Below are positions 53,571 through 61,877 of a stretch of 64,000 bases of DNA, one piece after another (position 1 is the stretch's first letter; each line of letters begins with the position of its first letter). The position numbers and the translations under genes are program-made. Location of the stretch: positions 1 to 64,000 of the forward strand of contig CBFIHS010000006.1 of the NCBI GenBank assembly GCA_965662565.1. The letters run 5' to 3'. Origin of the DNA: UBA5109 sp965662565 (GTDB taxonomy: Bacteria; Pseudomonadota; Gammaproteobacteria; Pseudomonadales; Pseudohongiellaceae). The notes under the pieces are model-generated. The model searched no databases, was not told the origin of the DNA, and was given only the letters and a program-made list of their open reading frames with translations.

Positions 53571-54152
53571 ATGAAATCAAGTGTTTTCAACAATCCTATC
53601 GTAAGAACTGTTTTACGTGCACTTTCTCTGCTTGGTTTAAAGCTAAGCGGATGGACTGTTATTCCACCACCAAAGCTAGACCCGCCCTACGTAGTTATTG
53701 GGGCGCCTCACACCAGCAATTGGGATTTTCTGCTCATGTTAGCTGGCACTTTCTATACTCGTCAGGACATGAAATGGATGGGGAAACATACACTATTCCC
53801 TCCCGTACTGGGCATACTGATGAAATGGCTAGGAGGCATTCCGGTCAATCGATCTCAAGGCCACAATATCGTCAAGCAAATGATTCGCGCCTTCGATGAA
53901 AACCCTTCTTTGATACTCATTATCGCGCCTGAAGGTACTCGCAAACGAGTTTCCACTTGGAAGCGAGGCTTTTATCAAATTGCCTATCAAGCCAAAGTAC
54001 CTATCATGATTACCGTCATTGACTCAGAGCAAAAAATGATACGATTTGCTGCAATTATGCAGCCATCTGGCGACTATAGCAGAGATTTAGCACTTATCAT
54101 GCAGCATTATGAAGGCATCAAAGAAATCGGCATCGACACAGAATATCATTAA
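53571..54152 (+). CDS. PlsC-like lysophospholipid acyltransferase family protein
   Basis: 193 residues. The acyltransferase H-x4-D motif is GAPHTSNWDF near residue 46, followed by GGIPVNRSQGHNIV near 87 and IAPEGTRKRVSTWKRGFYQIA near 120, the EGTR block of the 1-acylglycerol-3-phosphate family. It is shorter than PlsC and lacks an obvious N-terminal membrane helix beyond VLRALSLLGLKLSGW. It may modify membrane lipids. It ends just before a strong terminator. Confidence 0.85.
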   Translation: MKSSVFNNPIVRTVLRALSLLGLKLSGWTVIPPPKLDPPYVVIGAPHTSNWDFLLMLAGTFYTRQDMKWMGKHTLFPPVLGILMKWLGGIPVNRSQGHNIVKQMIRAFDENPSLILIIAPEGTRKRVSTWKRGFYQIAYQAKVPIMITVIDSEQKMIRFAAIMQPSGDYSRDLALIMQHYEGIKEIGIDTEYH

Positions 54153-54163
54153 AAAACTTCCAC

Positions 54164-54191
54164 AAAAAAGCGGGCTAAAGCCCGCTTTTTT
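54164..54191. terminator. Bidirectional terminator between acyltransferase and sodB
   Basis: AAAAAAGCGGGC pairs with GCCCGCTTTTTT around TAAA. T-runs follow on both strands. It lies 12 bp after the plus-strand stop and 28 bp from the sodB stop. Confidence 0.95.
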
Positions 54192-54218
54192 GATAAATTT
54201 GTGTCTAAAATTCAATAA

Positions 54219-54800
54219 TTAGCTCATGTTAGCTTCCGCAAAATCCCAATTCACAAGATTCCAGAACGCTTCCATATAACTTGGTCTCAAATTCCGATAA
54301 TCAATATAGTAAGCATGCTCCCACAGATCTACTGTCAATAATGGTGTAACACCATCATCAGTCAAGGGCGTTGCGGCATTTGATGTATTCACAATCTCTA
54401 GACCGCCATCAGCTTTCTGAACCAACCAAGTCCATGAAGACCCAAAATTGTTAACAGCCTTATCAGTAAATTCGGCTTTAAAAGCCTCAACAGAACCAAA
54501 ATGAGCATTAATAGCACTTGCTAATGCGCCTGCTGGCTCTCCTCCACCATTTGGGCTAAGGCAATTCCAGTAAAAACTATGATTCCAGATTTGAGCAGCA
54601 TTATTGAACACGCCACCTGTTGAGTTTTTCACAATCTCTTCGAGAGATTTATCCGCGTCAGGAGTTCCATCAATCAAACCTTTAAGTTTCACCACATAAG
54701 TATTGTGGTGTTTACCATAATGATATTCGAGAGTTTCTTTTGAAATATGTGGTTCCAACGCATCTTGTGCATAAGGTAGTGGGGGCAGCTCTATCGCCAT
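54219..54800 (-). CDS. sodB: Iron superoxide dismutase
   Basis: 193 residues. The Fe-type pattern is clear: KHHNTYVVKLKGL near residue 30, AAQIWNHSFYWNCLSPNGGGEPAGALA near 68 with the metal His, and DLWEHAYYIDYRN near 157 with the Asp and His ligands. The wording NCLSPNGGGEP and SSWTWLVQ are more typical of FeSOD than of MnSOD. It removes superoxide in the cytoplasm. It is likely transcribed alone and ends at a shared terminator. Confidence 0.96.
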   Translation of the reverse strand: MAIELPPLPYAQDALEPHISKETLEYHYGKHHNTYVVKLKGLIDGTPDADKSLEEIVKNSTGGVFNNAAQIWNHSFYWNCLSPNGGGEPAGALASAINAHFGSVEAFKAEFTDKAVNNFGSSWTWLVQKADGGLEIVNTSNAATPLTDDGVTPLLTVDLWEHAYYIDYRNLRPSYMEAFWNLVNWDFAEANMS

Positions 54801-54869
54801 GATTCTCTCCAGTTAATTAAATTTTGTTAATCTTATTCGAGGCCGTAGTGTACATGAACAAGGCTCGCT

Positions 54870-55865
54870 TCATCTAGGCTCAATTGCTCTAAGATGTCTT
54901 AAAACGGACAAACAAGCTCCAAACCAGCCTAAAAAGCCACAAGCAAGTAAGACCATGAAAATCTCGTTAAGACTTAGCCCTACCAAAGAAAACTCTCCGT
55001 CATATAATCCTGCAAGCCTTGAAACAGGACCTTGTAAAATAAACTGGGCCACCAGAACTAAAGCGCTAGCTAGAAAGCCGCCACCAATTCCATACCATAA
55101 GCCGGTATATAAAAAAGGCCTTGCTACATATGAATCGGTTCCTCCTACTAATTTGACTACGACGATCTCATCTCTGCGGTTTTCAATTGCTAGCCTCACA
55201 GTATTGCCAACTACTAAAGCTACACCTATCGCCAAAAGCATACCAAGCATAAAGGTTAAGCGTTGAGCCAAGCTCAATATGCTATAAAGCTTTTGTAACC
55301 AATCGAGATCAAACTGAACATAATCTACACCAGCGAGCGCTTCAAACTCTGAAACCAAAGCTCTCACGACACTGAGATCTTGTAATTCAGGGATCACTAT
55401 AATGACTGGTGGCAGAGGGTTCTCATCAAGCCCGCTTAAAACATCACCAAACCCCGATGATTGCTCAAACTCTTTTAAAGCATCTTCAGGAGCAATAACT
55501 TCAGTAAATAGCAGGCGAGAATCCATTTGTAATTTGTTCTCAATTTCATCTAGCTCCTGCTGACTAATTTCAATTTCCATAAATAAAGAAATCTGTGCCG
55601 TCTCATCAACGTCACTCCCAAACTGCTCAAGATTTTGCAACAATAAAAATAAGAACAAAGGTAAAGCGACGGCAATAGCAATCATTGCCCAAGTTAAAAA
55701 GCTAGAACCTGCCGCGACAAATAAACGATCCAAACTATCTACTGCGACTTGTTGATGATTTCTAAAATGCCCCGCTATTTTTTTTGATAGAGAAAGTTTT
55801 GCTCTGCTATTTTTTGCTAGCTTCTCTGCTTTTACTTCTTTTATCTTTTTTCTAGAGGCTGACAT
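54870..55865 (-). CDS. ftsX: Cell division protein FtsX
   Basis: 331 residues. A basic cytoplasmic N terminus is followed by a helix (about 60-76), a periplasmic domain (about 80-205, with FGDVLSGLDENPLPPVIIV) and three further helices including LTFMLGMLLAIGVALVVGNTVRLAIENRRDEIVVVKLVGGTDSYVARPFLYTG. FtsX is the membrane part of the FtsEX complex that controls septal wall hydrolases. It starts 2 bp after the ftsE stop. In relatives rpoH follows; here a 33-kb block intervenes. Confidence 0.96.
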   Translation of the reverse strand: MSASRKKIKEVKAEKLAKNSRAKLSLSKKIAGHFRNHQQVAVDSLDRLFVAAGSSFLTWAMIAIAVALPLFLFLLLQNLEQFGSDVDETAQISLFMEIEISQQELDEIENKLQMDSRLLFTEVIAPEDALKEFEQSSGFGDVLSGLDENPLPPVIIVIPELQDLSVVRALVSEFEALAGVDYVQFDLDWLQKLYSILSLAQRLTFMLGMLLAIGVALVVGNTVRLAIENRRDEIVVVKLVGGTDSYVARPFLYTGLWYGIGGGFLASALVLVAQFILQGPVSRLAGLYDGEFSLVGLSLNEIFMVLLACGFLGWFGACLSVLRHLRAIEPR

Positions 55866-55867
55866 TA

Positions 55868-56551
55868 TTAGCTATCGCTTTGCGTTGTTTCAGTGGCACC
55901 TTGAATTAAGCGGCCGTGGTCTAAAGTTAAAACACGATGTTTCAAAGTAGCGATTAAACTTAAATCATGACTAGCAATTAACATGCTGACCCCCACTCTA
56001 TTAAACTCTTCAAATAAAGCCATAATCTCAGCGGATAGTTTTGGATCAAGATTTCCTGTCGGCTCATCTGCTAGTAACAAAGCAGGCTTATTAACGACCG
56101 CTCTTGCAATACCAACACGTTGTTGTTCGCCACCTGAAAGCGCAACTGGATTCTGATTTTCTTTTTGCAGCAAACCTACTTTATCAAGAGCAGCACGAAC
56201 TCGGCGGGCTGCGTCTCTAGAATCATAACCTGCTATTTGTAGTGGTAAAGCCACATTTTCAAAAACACTGCGATCAAAAAGTAGTTGGTGGTCCTGAAAA
56301 ACTAAACCGATATTGCGGCGAAAGTAAGGCAGCTGGGAGCGTGAAAGACGATTTAAGTTTTGATTGTTAACAAAGACCTGCCCTGTGCTTGCTTTCTCCA
56401 TTAGCATAATGAGTTTAAGAAGGGTGCTTTTTCCTGCTCCAGAATGACCAGTTAAAAATGCAATCTCACCTTTAGCTAAATGAAAGCTTATCTGGCTTAA
56501 CGCTTCATGCCCACCAGGATACCGTTTACTGACAGCATCGAACTTAATCAT
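55868..56551 (-). CDS. ftsE: Cell division ATP-binding protein FtsE
   Basis: About 227 residues from the ATG at 56551, which overlaps the ftsY stop by 8 bp; the frame open to 56626 lies inside ftsY and is not used. Walker A is FLTGHSGAGKSTLLKL, the ABC signature is LSGGEQQR, and Walker B is LLLADEPTGNLD. FtsE powers FtsX. It begins MIKFDAVSKRYPGGHEALSQ, the usual FtsE start. The tight ftsY-ftsE-ftsX order implies one operon. Confidence 0.97.
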   Translation of the reverse strand: MIKFDAVSKRYPGGHEALSQISFHLAKGEIAFLTGHSGAGKSTLLKLIMLMEKASTGQVFVNNQNLNRLSRSQLPYFRRNIGLVFQDHQLLFDRSVFENVALPLQIAGYDSRDAARRVRAALDKVGLLQKENQNPVALSGGEQQRVGIARAVVNKPALLLADEPTGNLDPKLSAEIMALFEEFNRVGVSMLIASHDLSLIATLKHRVLTLDHGRLIQGATETTQSDS

Positions 56552-57545
56552 TATCGCTAAAAAGGGCCTCGATAAAATCTGCTGAGTTAAAAGGCCTAAG
56601 GTCGTCGACCTTTTCACCAATTCCAATGAATCGTAATGGCAAAGCTAACTGCTTAGCAATGGCAAACACCATTCCTCCTTTCGCAGTTCCATCAAGCTTA
56701 GTTACACTGATACCGCTAACTTTTACTACAGAAGAAAAGTGCTCAGCTTGACTCAGAGCATTTTGACCTGTTGTAGCATCAAGCACCAACATAATTTCTT
56801 GAGGGATATCATCATCCAGTTTTTTCAAAACCCGAACTACTTTTTCCAACTCGCCCATTAAATTATCTTTGTTGTGCAATCTCCCGGCAGTATCGGCAAT
56901 AAGAACATCTACACCTTTTGCAACAGCTGATTGATACGCATCGAATATTACCGAAGCACTGTCTGCTCCTGTATGTTGAGCAACGACCGGGACATTATTG
57001 CGTTCACCCCAAACTTCTAATTGTTCTACGGCAGCGGCACGAAAAGTATCTCCAGCAGCTAGCATTACAGAACGCCCTTCTGCTTGAAAACGCTTTGCCA
57101 ACTTCCCAATTGTTGTCGTTTTTCCAACTCCGTTTACACCTACCATCAAAATAACAAAAGGCTTGCTTAGATCTTTTGATATTTCTAAAGGGTCATCACA
57201 AACACTTAACTGCTCAGACATTACTTCCTTTAGAGTTCCGTAAAGGCTTTCAGTGTCTGAAAGTTCTTTGCGTTTTAACCTTGAAGTTAGTTCATCAATG
57301 ATGGCTGTGGAGGCTGCCATACCAACATCGGCTGTTAATAGACGGGTCTCAATCTCTTCAAGCAACTCATCATCGATTTCTTTCTTACCGAGAAGCAAAG
57401 AGCCTAAGCCTTCGGCTAGCCCTGATCGAGTTCTACCCAATCCAGCCTTTAAACGCGAGAAAAATGAGGCTGAGCCAGTTGCATCCTGAGCTGATTCTGA
57501 AGACTTTTCAGCCTCCGAACTGGGACGTTTTCGAAATCCAAACAT
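56544..57545 (-). CDS. ftsY: Signal recognition particle receptor FtsY
   Basis: 333 residues. A short acidic and basic A-domain (about 1-45) is followed by the NG domain: VGVNGVGKTTTIGKLA (G1), MLAAGDTFRAAAVEQLEVW, VLIADTAGRLHNKDNLM, ISVTKLDGTAKGG, and LRFIGIGEKVDDLRPF at the end. It docks the signal recognition particle at the membrane for co-translational export. The A-domain is shorter than that of E. coli. It heads the ftsY-ftsE-ftsX operon. Confidence 0.97.
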   Translation of the reverse strand: MFGFRKRPSSEAEKSSESAQDATGSASFFSRLKAGLGRTRSGLAEGLGSLLLGKKEIDDELLEEIETRLLTADVGMAASTAIIDELTSRLKRKELSDTESLYGTLKEVMSEQLSVCDDPLEISKDLSKPFVILMVGVNGVGKTTTIGKLAKRFQAEGRSVMLAAGDTFRAAAVEQLEVWGERNNVPVVAQHTGADSASVIFDAYQSAVAKGVDVLIADTAGRLHNKDNLMGELEKVVRVLKKLDDDIPQEIMLVLDATTGQNALSQAEHFSSVVKVSGISVTKLDGTAKGGMVFAIAKQLALPLRFIGIGEKVDDLRPFNSADFIEALFSDND

Positions 57546-57724
57546 ACACTAATTAACACTATTTTGAGGAGATCGTATGCTAACAGCCACAGGGCTACTA
57601 GGCTAGCTATATGCCCTCAAATTCAACGCTATCTGCTCCTATCTCTAATTTGTTATGTTGATCTAGCATAAGCTCTCTTAATCGTTTAGTTTCTAGTTAA
57701 TTAGCAAAATTCCAAGGAAAAATT

Positions 57725-58285
57725 TTGAATCAACTTCGACTTATCGCTGGCCAATGGCGCGGGAGAAAAATTAACTTTATTGATCTCGATGGTTTGCGTC
57801 CCAGCCCAGACCGCATTCGAGAGACACTCTTTAACTGGACACAAGGACATATTGTTGGCGCTTCTTGCATAGATCTATTTGGGGGTAGCGGCGCCCTTAG
57901 CTTTGAAGCTGCATCCAGAGGAGCCGCTGATGTAACTTGTATAGAACTAAACCGAAAAGCCAGCCTTTGTATTAAGCACAACATTGAGGTTCTTGAAGCC
58001 TCACAAATTAACTTGATAAACTCTGATGCTCTGGCCTTTCTTGCTAGTAGGGCAGCGAAAAAACAGTTTGATCTGGTATTCCTCGACCCACCTTTTGTAG
58101 AGGAGTTAATAAGTAAGAGTTCTCATCTACTCGAGCAGCATCAATGGCTCAAACCAAAAGCACTTATCTATATTGAATCCGGTCAGCCACTCGAGAGTAT
58201 CGACCTTCCTGGGAATTGGCTTTTTTTAAAACAAAAGAAAGCAGGGCAGGTTTATTACGGTTTGTGCGAACGACAGGAAGCCTAA
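57725..58285 (+). CDS. rsmD: 16S rRNA (guanine(966)-N2)-methyltransferase RsmD
   Basis: 186 residues starting at TTG 57725, with AAGGA about 7 bases upstream. It begins NQLRLIAGQWRGRKINF and RPSPDRIRETLFNWTQG, both typical of RsmD. The SAM motif is CIDLFGGSGALSFEAASRGA near residue 49, and the catalytic motif is FDLVFLDPPF near 117. It modifies 16S rRNA in the 30S subunit. It is divergent from ftsY, as in many Gammaproteobacteria. Confidence 0.95.
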   Translation: MNQLRLIAGQWRGRKINFIDLDGLRPSPDRIRETLFNWTQGHIVGASCIDLFGGSGALSFEAASRGAADVTCIELNRKASLCIKHNIEVLEASQINLINSDALAFLASRAAKKQFDLVFLDPPFVEELISKSSHLLEQHQWLKPKALIYIESGQPLESIDLPGNWLFLKQKKAGQVYYGLCERQEA

Positions 58286-58294
58286 ATACAGGTT

Positions 58295-58666
58295 TTAATT
58301 CTTTATAGGCTCTTTGTAAAAAGAAAACTCTATTTCAACTTTCGCATTCATTGGCAAAGCCAAAACACCAAAAGCACTTCTTGCTGGTGGCACCTGCCCA
58401 TTAGTGAATACCTCTTCCCAACAAGCATTGATCAAGGGAAACTCATCAAAAATTGTAGTATAAATTCGAGCACTGACCAAATCATCAAAACTCAGCTCAA
58501 ATTCTTGCATCAGTATTTTAAGGTTCTGAAATATTTTGCGGGTATGATCAGCAGCATTGCCTTCAACCAGCTCTCCGCTATCATTGTCTATAGCAATCAT
58601 GCCACTGCAGACGTAGTTTGGGCCGGCTTTAATCAATTTGCTATAACGAAATTTCGGGGCGGTCAA
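58295..58666 (-). CDS. RidA family (YjgF/YER057c/UK114) protein
   Basis: 123 residues. The family features are YVCSGMIAIDNDSGELVEGNAADHTRKIFQNLKILMQ and PARSAFGVLALPMNAKVEIEF near the C terminus, where PARS supplies the Arg that binds substrate in active RidA deaminases. It probably hydrolyses reactive imines or enamines formed by PLP enzymes. It is 29 bp downstream of the NSS transporter gene on the same strand, so the two may be co-transcribed. Confidence 0.9.
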   Translation of the reverse strand: MTAPKFRYSKLIKAGPNYVCSGMIAIDNDSGELVEGNAADHTRKIFQNLKILMQEFELSFDDLVSARIYTTIFDEFPLINACWEEVFTNGQVPPARSAFGVLALPMNAKVEIEFSFYKEPIKN

Positions 58667-58695
58667 AATTTTGGATTTAAGAGCTTAACGCATAA

Positions 58696-60066
58696 TCAAG
58701 CTAACAGCAAATTTACAAAAACTACCACTAAAATAATTGTAACAACGTATCTTAGTACGAACATCCAGAGCTTGAACCAATGATGTTCAGCCAACATGCT
58801 TAGTTCTTCTTCTGCAATTCTATTTGGCACAACCCAACCAACAATCACGGCAATTACCAAGCCACCCAAGGGCAGCAAGAGGTTATTGCTTAAGTAATCA
58901 AAAAGATCAAAAAAGGTTCTTTCAACTCCCATAAAGCCAAGCGGATAATACGTTGCAAGAGCGTTCAATGACATCGCAGGCAACAAACCAAGCAACCAAA
59001 CAATCAAAGCAGAAACCCAGGCAGCTTTTTTCCTACTCCAACCATCTCTACTTTCTAGCCATGCCACTGGAGCCTCCAATAAACTGATGGCAGAAGTGAT
59101 TGCGGCAAAGGCCAATAGGATAAAAAACAAAGCTCCTACAAACTGTCCGCCAGGCATGTGACCAAAGGCCAAAGGCACAGTTTCAAAAACCAAGCCGGGT
59201 CCACCGGCAGGGTTAAGCCCAAAGGCAAAAACGATTGGGAAAATTGCCAAGCCGGCCAAAACAGCAACTAGAGTGTCAGCACTTACTATCAATATTGATG
59301 CTGATACTATTGAATCCACTCTATGCATATACGAGCCGTAAGCCATTAACACTGTAGCGCCTACTCCAATTGAAAAGAAAGCCTGACCGAAGGCAGCAAC
59401 GATAATATCAATATTAATTTTGCTGAAATCTGGCTCAAATAAATAAGCTAATGCTTTGGTGAAATCTCCTGTCAATGCCGAATACCCAACCATTACCAAC
59501 AAAATCAGAAACAAGGATGGCATGAGATATTTCACTGCTAATTCGACTCCTCCAGTGATCCCTCCCGCGGAAATCCAGGCCATTAGAAGCACAAAAAGTG
59601 TTTGCCCAAAAACAACTGTTAATAGACTATTGTTGTAAGCAGAAGATATTTCTAATGAACCTTCAGCCTCAATACCAACAAACTGGCCCATTAAGTTCTT
59701 AGCAGCATAAAGAATAGTTTCGCCACCAATCATGCAATAATAAGACAAAATAATTACAGCTGTGGCAATCCCGATATAGCCTAACCAAGACCAGTATTTG
59801 CTTGCATTTGCTTCCGCCGCAATGGCTTTTAGAGAGTTAACCGGGCTCGCCTGTCCTCTCCGGCCTAACATTAATTCGCCTATTAGTAAGGGCAAACCCA
59901 GAATAAATACAGCGGCCAAATAAATTAAAACGAAAGCCCCTCCACCATTTTCACCTGCTGTAAATGGGAAGCGCCAAATATTCGCTAGGCCAACTGAGGA
60001 CCCAATAGTGGCCATAATGAATACCCACTGAGAAGACCAATGTTCATGTTTTTTTTGTGTTTGCAT
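58696..60066 (-). CDS. Neurotransmitter:sodium symporter (NSS) family transporter
   Basis: 456 residues with eleven or twelve predicted helices. The start WSSQWVFIMATIGSSVGLANIWRFPFTAGENGGGAFVLIYL is the LeuT-type signature around the substrate and sodium sites. Later conserved parts are AFFSIGVGATVLMAYGSYM and ITSAISLLEAPVAWLESRDGWSRKKA. It probably takes up an amino acid or related compound with sodium. The substrate is unknown. It is divergent from coaD. Confidence 0.93.
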   Translation of the reverse strand: MQTQKKHEHWSSQWVFIMATIGSSVGLANIWRFPFTAGENGGGAFVLIYLAAVFILGLPLLIGELMLGRRGQASPVNSLKAIAAEANASKYWSWLGYIGIATAVIILSYYCMIGGETILYAAKNLMGQFVGIEAEGSLEISSAYNNSLLTVVFGQTLFVLLMAWISAGGITGGVELAVKYLMPSLFLILLVMVGYSALTGDFTKALAYLFEPDFSKINIDIIVAAFGQAFFSIGVGATVLMAYGSYMHRVDSIVSASILIVSADTLVAVLAGLAIFPIVFAFGLNPAGGPGLVFETVPLAFGHMPGGQFVGALFFILLAFAAITSAISLLEAPVAWLESRDGWSRKKAAWVSALIVWLLGLLPAMSLNALATYYPLGFMGVERTFFDLFDYLSNNLLLPLGGLVIAVIVGWVVPNRIAEEELSMLAEHHWFKLWMFVLRYVVTIILVVVFVNLLLA

Positions 60067-60195
60067 TGCTCGCCTCTGGGCTTTATACGTTAAAACTCAA
60101 GCAAGACTAAATTATAAATCTACAGATGAAAAGCAAGATTCGACTTTGAGACGATTCACACCACATATACAGTAATTTGTCTAAAACAATTGCTG

Positions 60196-60201
60196 TATAA
60201 T
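60196..60201 (+). promoter_or_regulatory. Consensus -10 element upstream of coaD
   Basis: TATAAT is a perfect sigma70 -10 hexamer, 31 bp before the coaD ATG. TAATTT lies 17 bp upstream as a poor -35. The predicted leader is about 25 bases. Confidence 0.45.
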
Positions 60202-60232
60202 CAAACTGATAATTTTTAGCCTTAGAGTATTT

Positions 60233-60733
60233 ATGAAAACAGTTGTTTATCCGGGCACATTCAACCCCATTACAAATGGGCACACCGACCTGATTCGTAG
60301 AGCGTCAAGACTGTTTGATCATGTCATTGTTGCGGTTGGCTCAAGTTCGATAAAAAATACCAATACCCCACGAGATTCTAGAGTTGAGCTTGCCACAAAA
60401 GTGCTAGAAGGCATTCCTAATGTTGAGGTCTGTGGATTTAGTGGCTTACTGACAGAATTTGTAAAATCACGTAATTCTAAAATTATACTTCGCGGCTTAC
60501 GTACAGTTGCTGATTTTGACTATGAGTTCCAACTTGTGGGAATGAACCGAGCCCTAGAGCCCAGCATAGAAACAGTTTTCCTGGCCCCTTCAGAACACCT
60601 TGGCTATATCTCATCTACATTGGTTAGAGAAATATCAGCGCTTGGAGGCGATATTAGTCAATTTGTAGACCCTATCGTTAATGAAGCCATGGAAAAATTG
60701 TACTCAGATAACAAGAAAGAGATTAATCAATAA
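60233..60733 (+). CDS. coaD: Phosphopantetheine adenylyltransferase
   Basis: 166 residues. CoaD converts 4'-phosphopantetheine to dephospho-CoA. The nucleotidyltransferase motif is YPGTFNPITNGHTDLIRRASRLFD at residues 5-28, and ILRGLRTVADFDYEFQLVGMNRAL near 84 is strongly conserved in the family. FLAPSEHLGYISSTLVREI near 122 completes the active site. Its stop overlaps the start of the ferredoxin gene by one base. Confidence 0.97.
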   Translation: MKTVVYPGTFNPITNGHTDLIRRASRLFDHVIVAVGSSSIKNTNTPRDSRVELATKVLEGIPNVEVCGFSGLLTEFVKSRNSKIILRGLRTVADFDYEFQLVGMNRALEPSIETVFLAPSEHLGYISSTLVREISALGGDISQFVDPIVNEAMEKLYSDNKKEINQ

Positions 60734-60984
60734 TGGCTTTGCTAATCACTGACGAGTGCATAAATTGCGATGTTTGTGAGCCCGAATGCCCTAATAAAGC
60801 AATCTCAATGGGACCAGACTATTATCAAATAGACCCCAAATTATGTACAGAATGTGTGGGGCATTTCGAAACCTCTCAATGCGTTGAGGTATGCCCAGTA
60901 GACTGTATACCGCTCAACCCAGCAAATGAAGAAACGCAAGAACAGCTAATGGAAAAATATAAGCGATTAACTGCTTCTCAATAA
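60733..60984 (+). CDS. yfhL: YfhL-type 2[4Fe-4S] ferredoxin
   Basis: 83 residues with two cluster motifs: CINCDVCEPECPNKAI near residue 9 and CTECVGHFETSQCVEVCPVDCI near 38, the second with the longer loop typical of the YfhL/Fdx family. It is a cytoplasmic electron carrier. It follows coaD with TAATG overlap, and the coaD-yfhL-mutM neighbourhood is also seen in Pseudomonas-type genomes. Confidence 0.94.
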   Translation: MALLITDECINCDVCEPECPNKAISMGPDYYQIDPKLCTECVGHFETSQCVEVCPVDCIPLNPANEETQEQLMEKYKRLTASQ

Positions 60985-61008
60985 AAAGCCCTATCACTCA
61001 TTAAGTTG

Positions 61009-61824
61009 TTAAGACTGACAATTAGTACAATACACTGTACTTCGCTGCCCTAACCTAATTTCCTTCAATTCTTTTGCACAGTTCACACAAGGCTCTCCGC
61101 CTCTACCATAAACACGAAGCGACTGTTTAAAATAACCGGGTTTTCCATCCCCACCAATGAAATCTCTTAGTGTGGTACCACCTTGCTCAATTGCCTCGGC
61201 TAAAATCGTCTTGACTGCTAACACAAGCTTTTCGTAAGAGCTTTTACTGACCTTGCCAGCTTTTCGTCTTGGGCTAATGCCAGCAATAAAAAGGGCTTCG
61301 TTTGCATAAATATTCCCAACCCCAACCACAACATGGCTATCCATGATAAAACTCTTAACCGGGGTGTTACGCTTCCTGGATAAAGCAAATAGCGCTTCGA
61401 AATTAAAATCGCTTGTAAGAGGCTCTGGGCCAAGCTTTTCCAATAGAACATGCTTGTGAGGCTCACGCCCAACCCAAAGCATACAACCAAAACGTCTTGG
61501 GTCATGATACCGTAAAATAGCTCCATTATTCATCACAATGTCGACATGATCGTGCTTTTTTATTTCTTCTCTTGCATTTGAAATTCGTAAGCTGCCAGAC
61601 ATCCCCAAATGGATCATAAGGTTGCCTGCTTCCGTATTGATAAGTAAGTACTTACCCCTTCTGTTAACACTGCAAATAGATTGGTTTTTTAATTTATCAC
61701 CAATGTCTATTGGGATCGGCCAGCGTAGACTAGGCTGACGGATTACGACTTCCTTTATATTTTGGCCAATAATGTGGGGTTCGATTCCACGGCGTGTAGT
61801 TTCTACTTCCGGTAATTCAGGCAT
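61009..61824 (-). CDS. mutM: Formamidopyrimidine-DNA glycosylase
   Basis: 271 residues. The N terminus PELPEVETTRRGIEPHI carries the catalytic Pro2 and Glu3. MIHLGMSGSLRI near residue 70 and DPRRFGCMLWV near 107 are the DNA-binding blocks, GVGNIYANEALFIAGISPRR near 170 is the H2TH region, and the C-terminal zinc finger (CVNCAKELKE...CTNC) is complete. It removes oxidised purines such as 8-oxoguanine. It is convergent with yfhL and divergent from the hydantoinase gene. Confidence 0.97.
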   Translation of the reverse strand: MPELPEVETTRRGIEPHIIGQNIKEVVIRQPSLRWPIPIDIGDKLKNQSICSVNRRGKYLLINTEAGNLMIHLGMSGSLRISNAREEIKKHDHVDIVMNNGAILRYHDPRRFGCMLWVGREPHKHVLLEKLGPEPLTSDFNFEALFALSRKRNTPVKSFIMDSHVVVGVGNIYANEALFIAGISPRRKAGKVSKSSYEKLVLAVKTILAEAIEQGGTTLRDFIGGDGKPGYFKQSLRVYGRGGEPCVNCAKELKEIRLGQRSTVYCTNCQS

Positions 61825-61877
61825 GACGTATAATCAGTTCTTCTACTTATTAGTTCATTGATAGTTATGTTGCAAAA

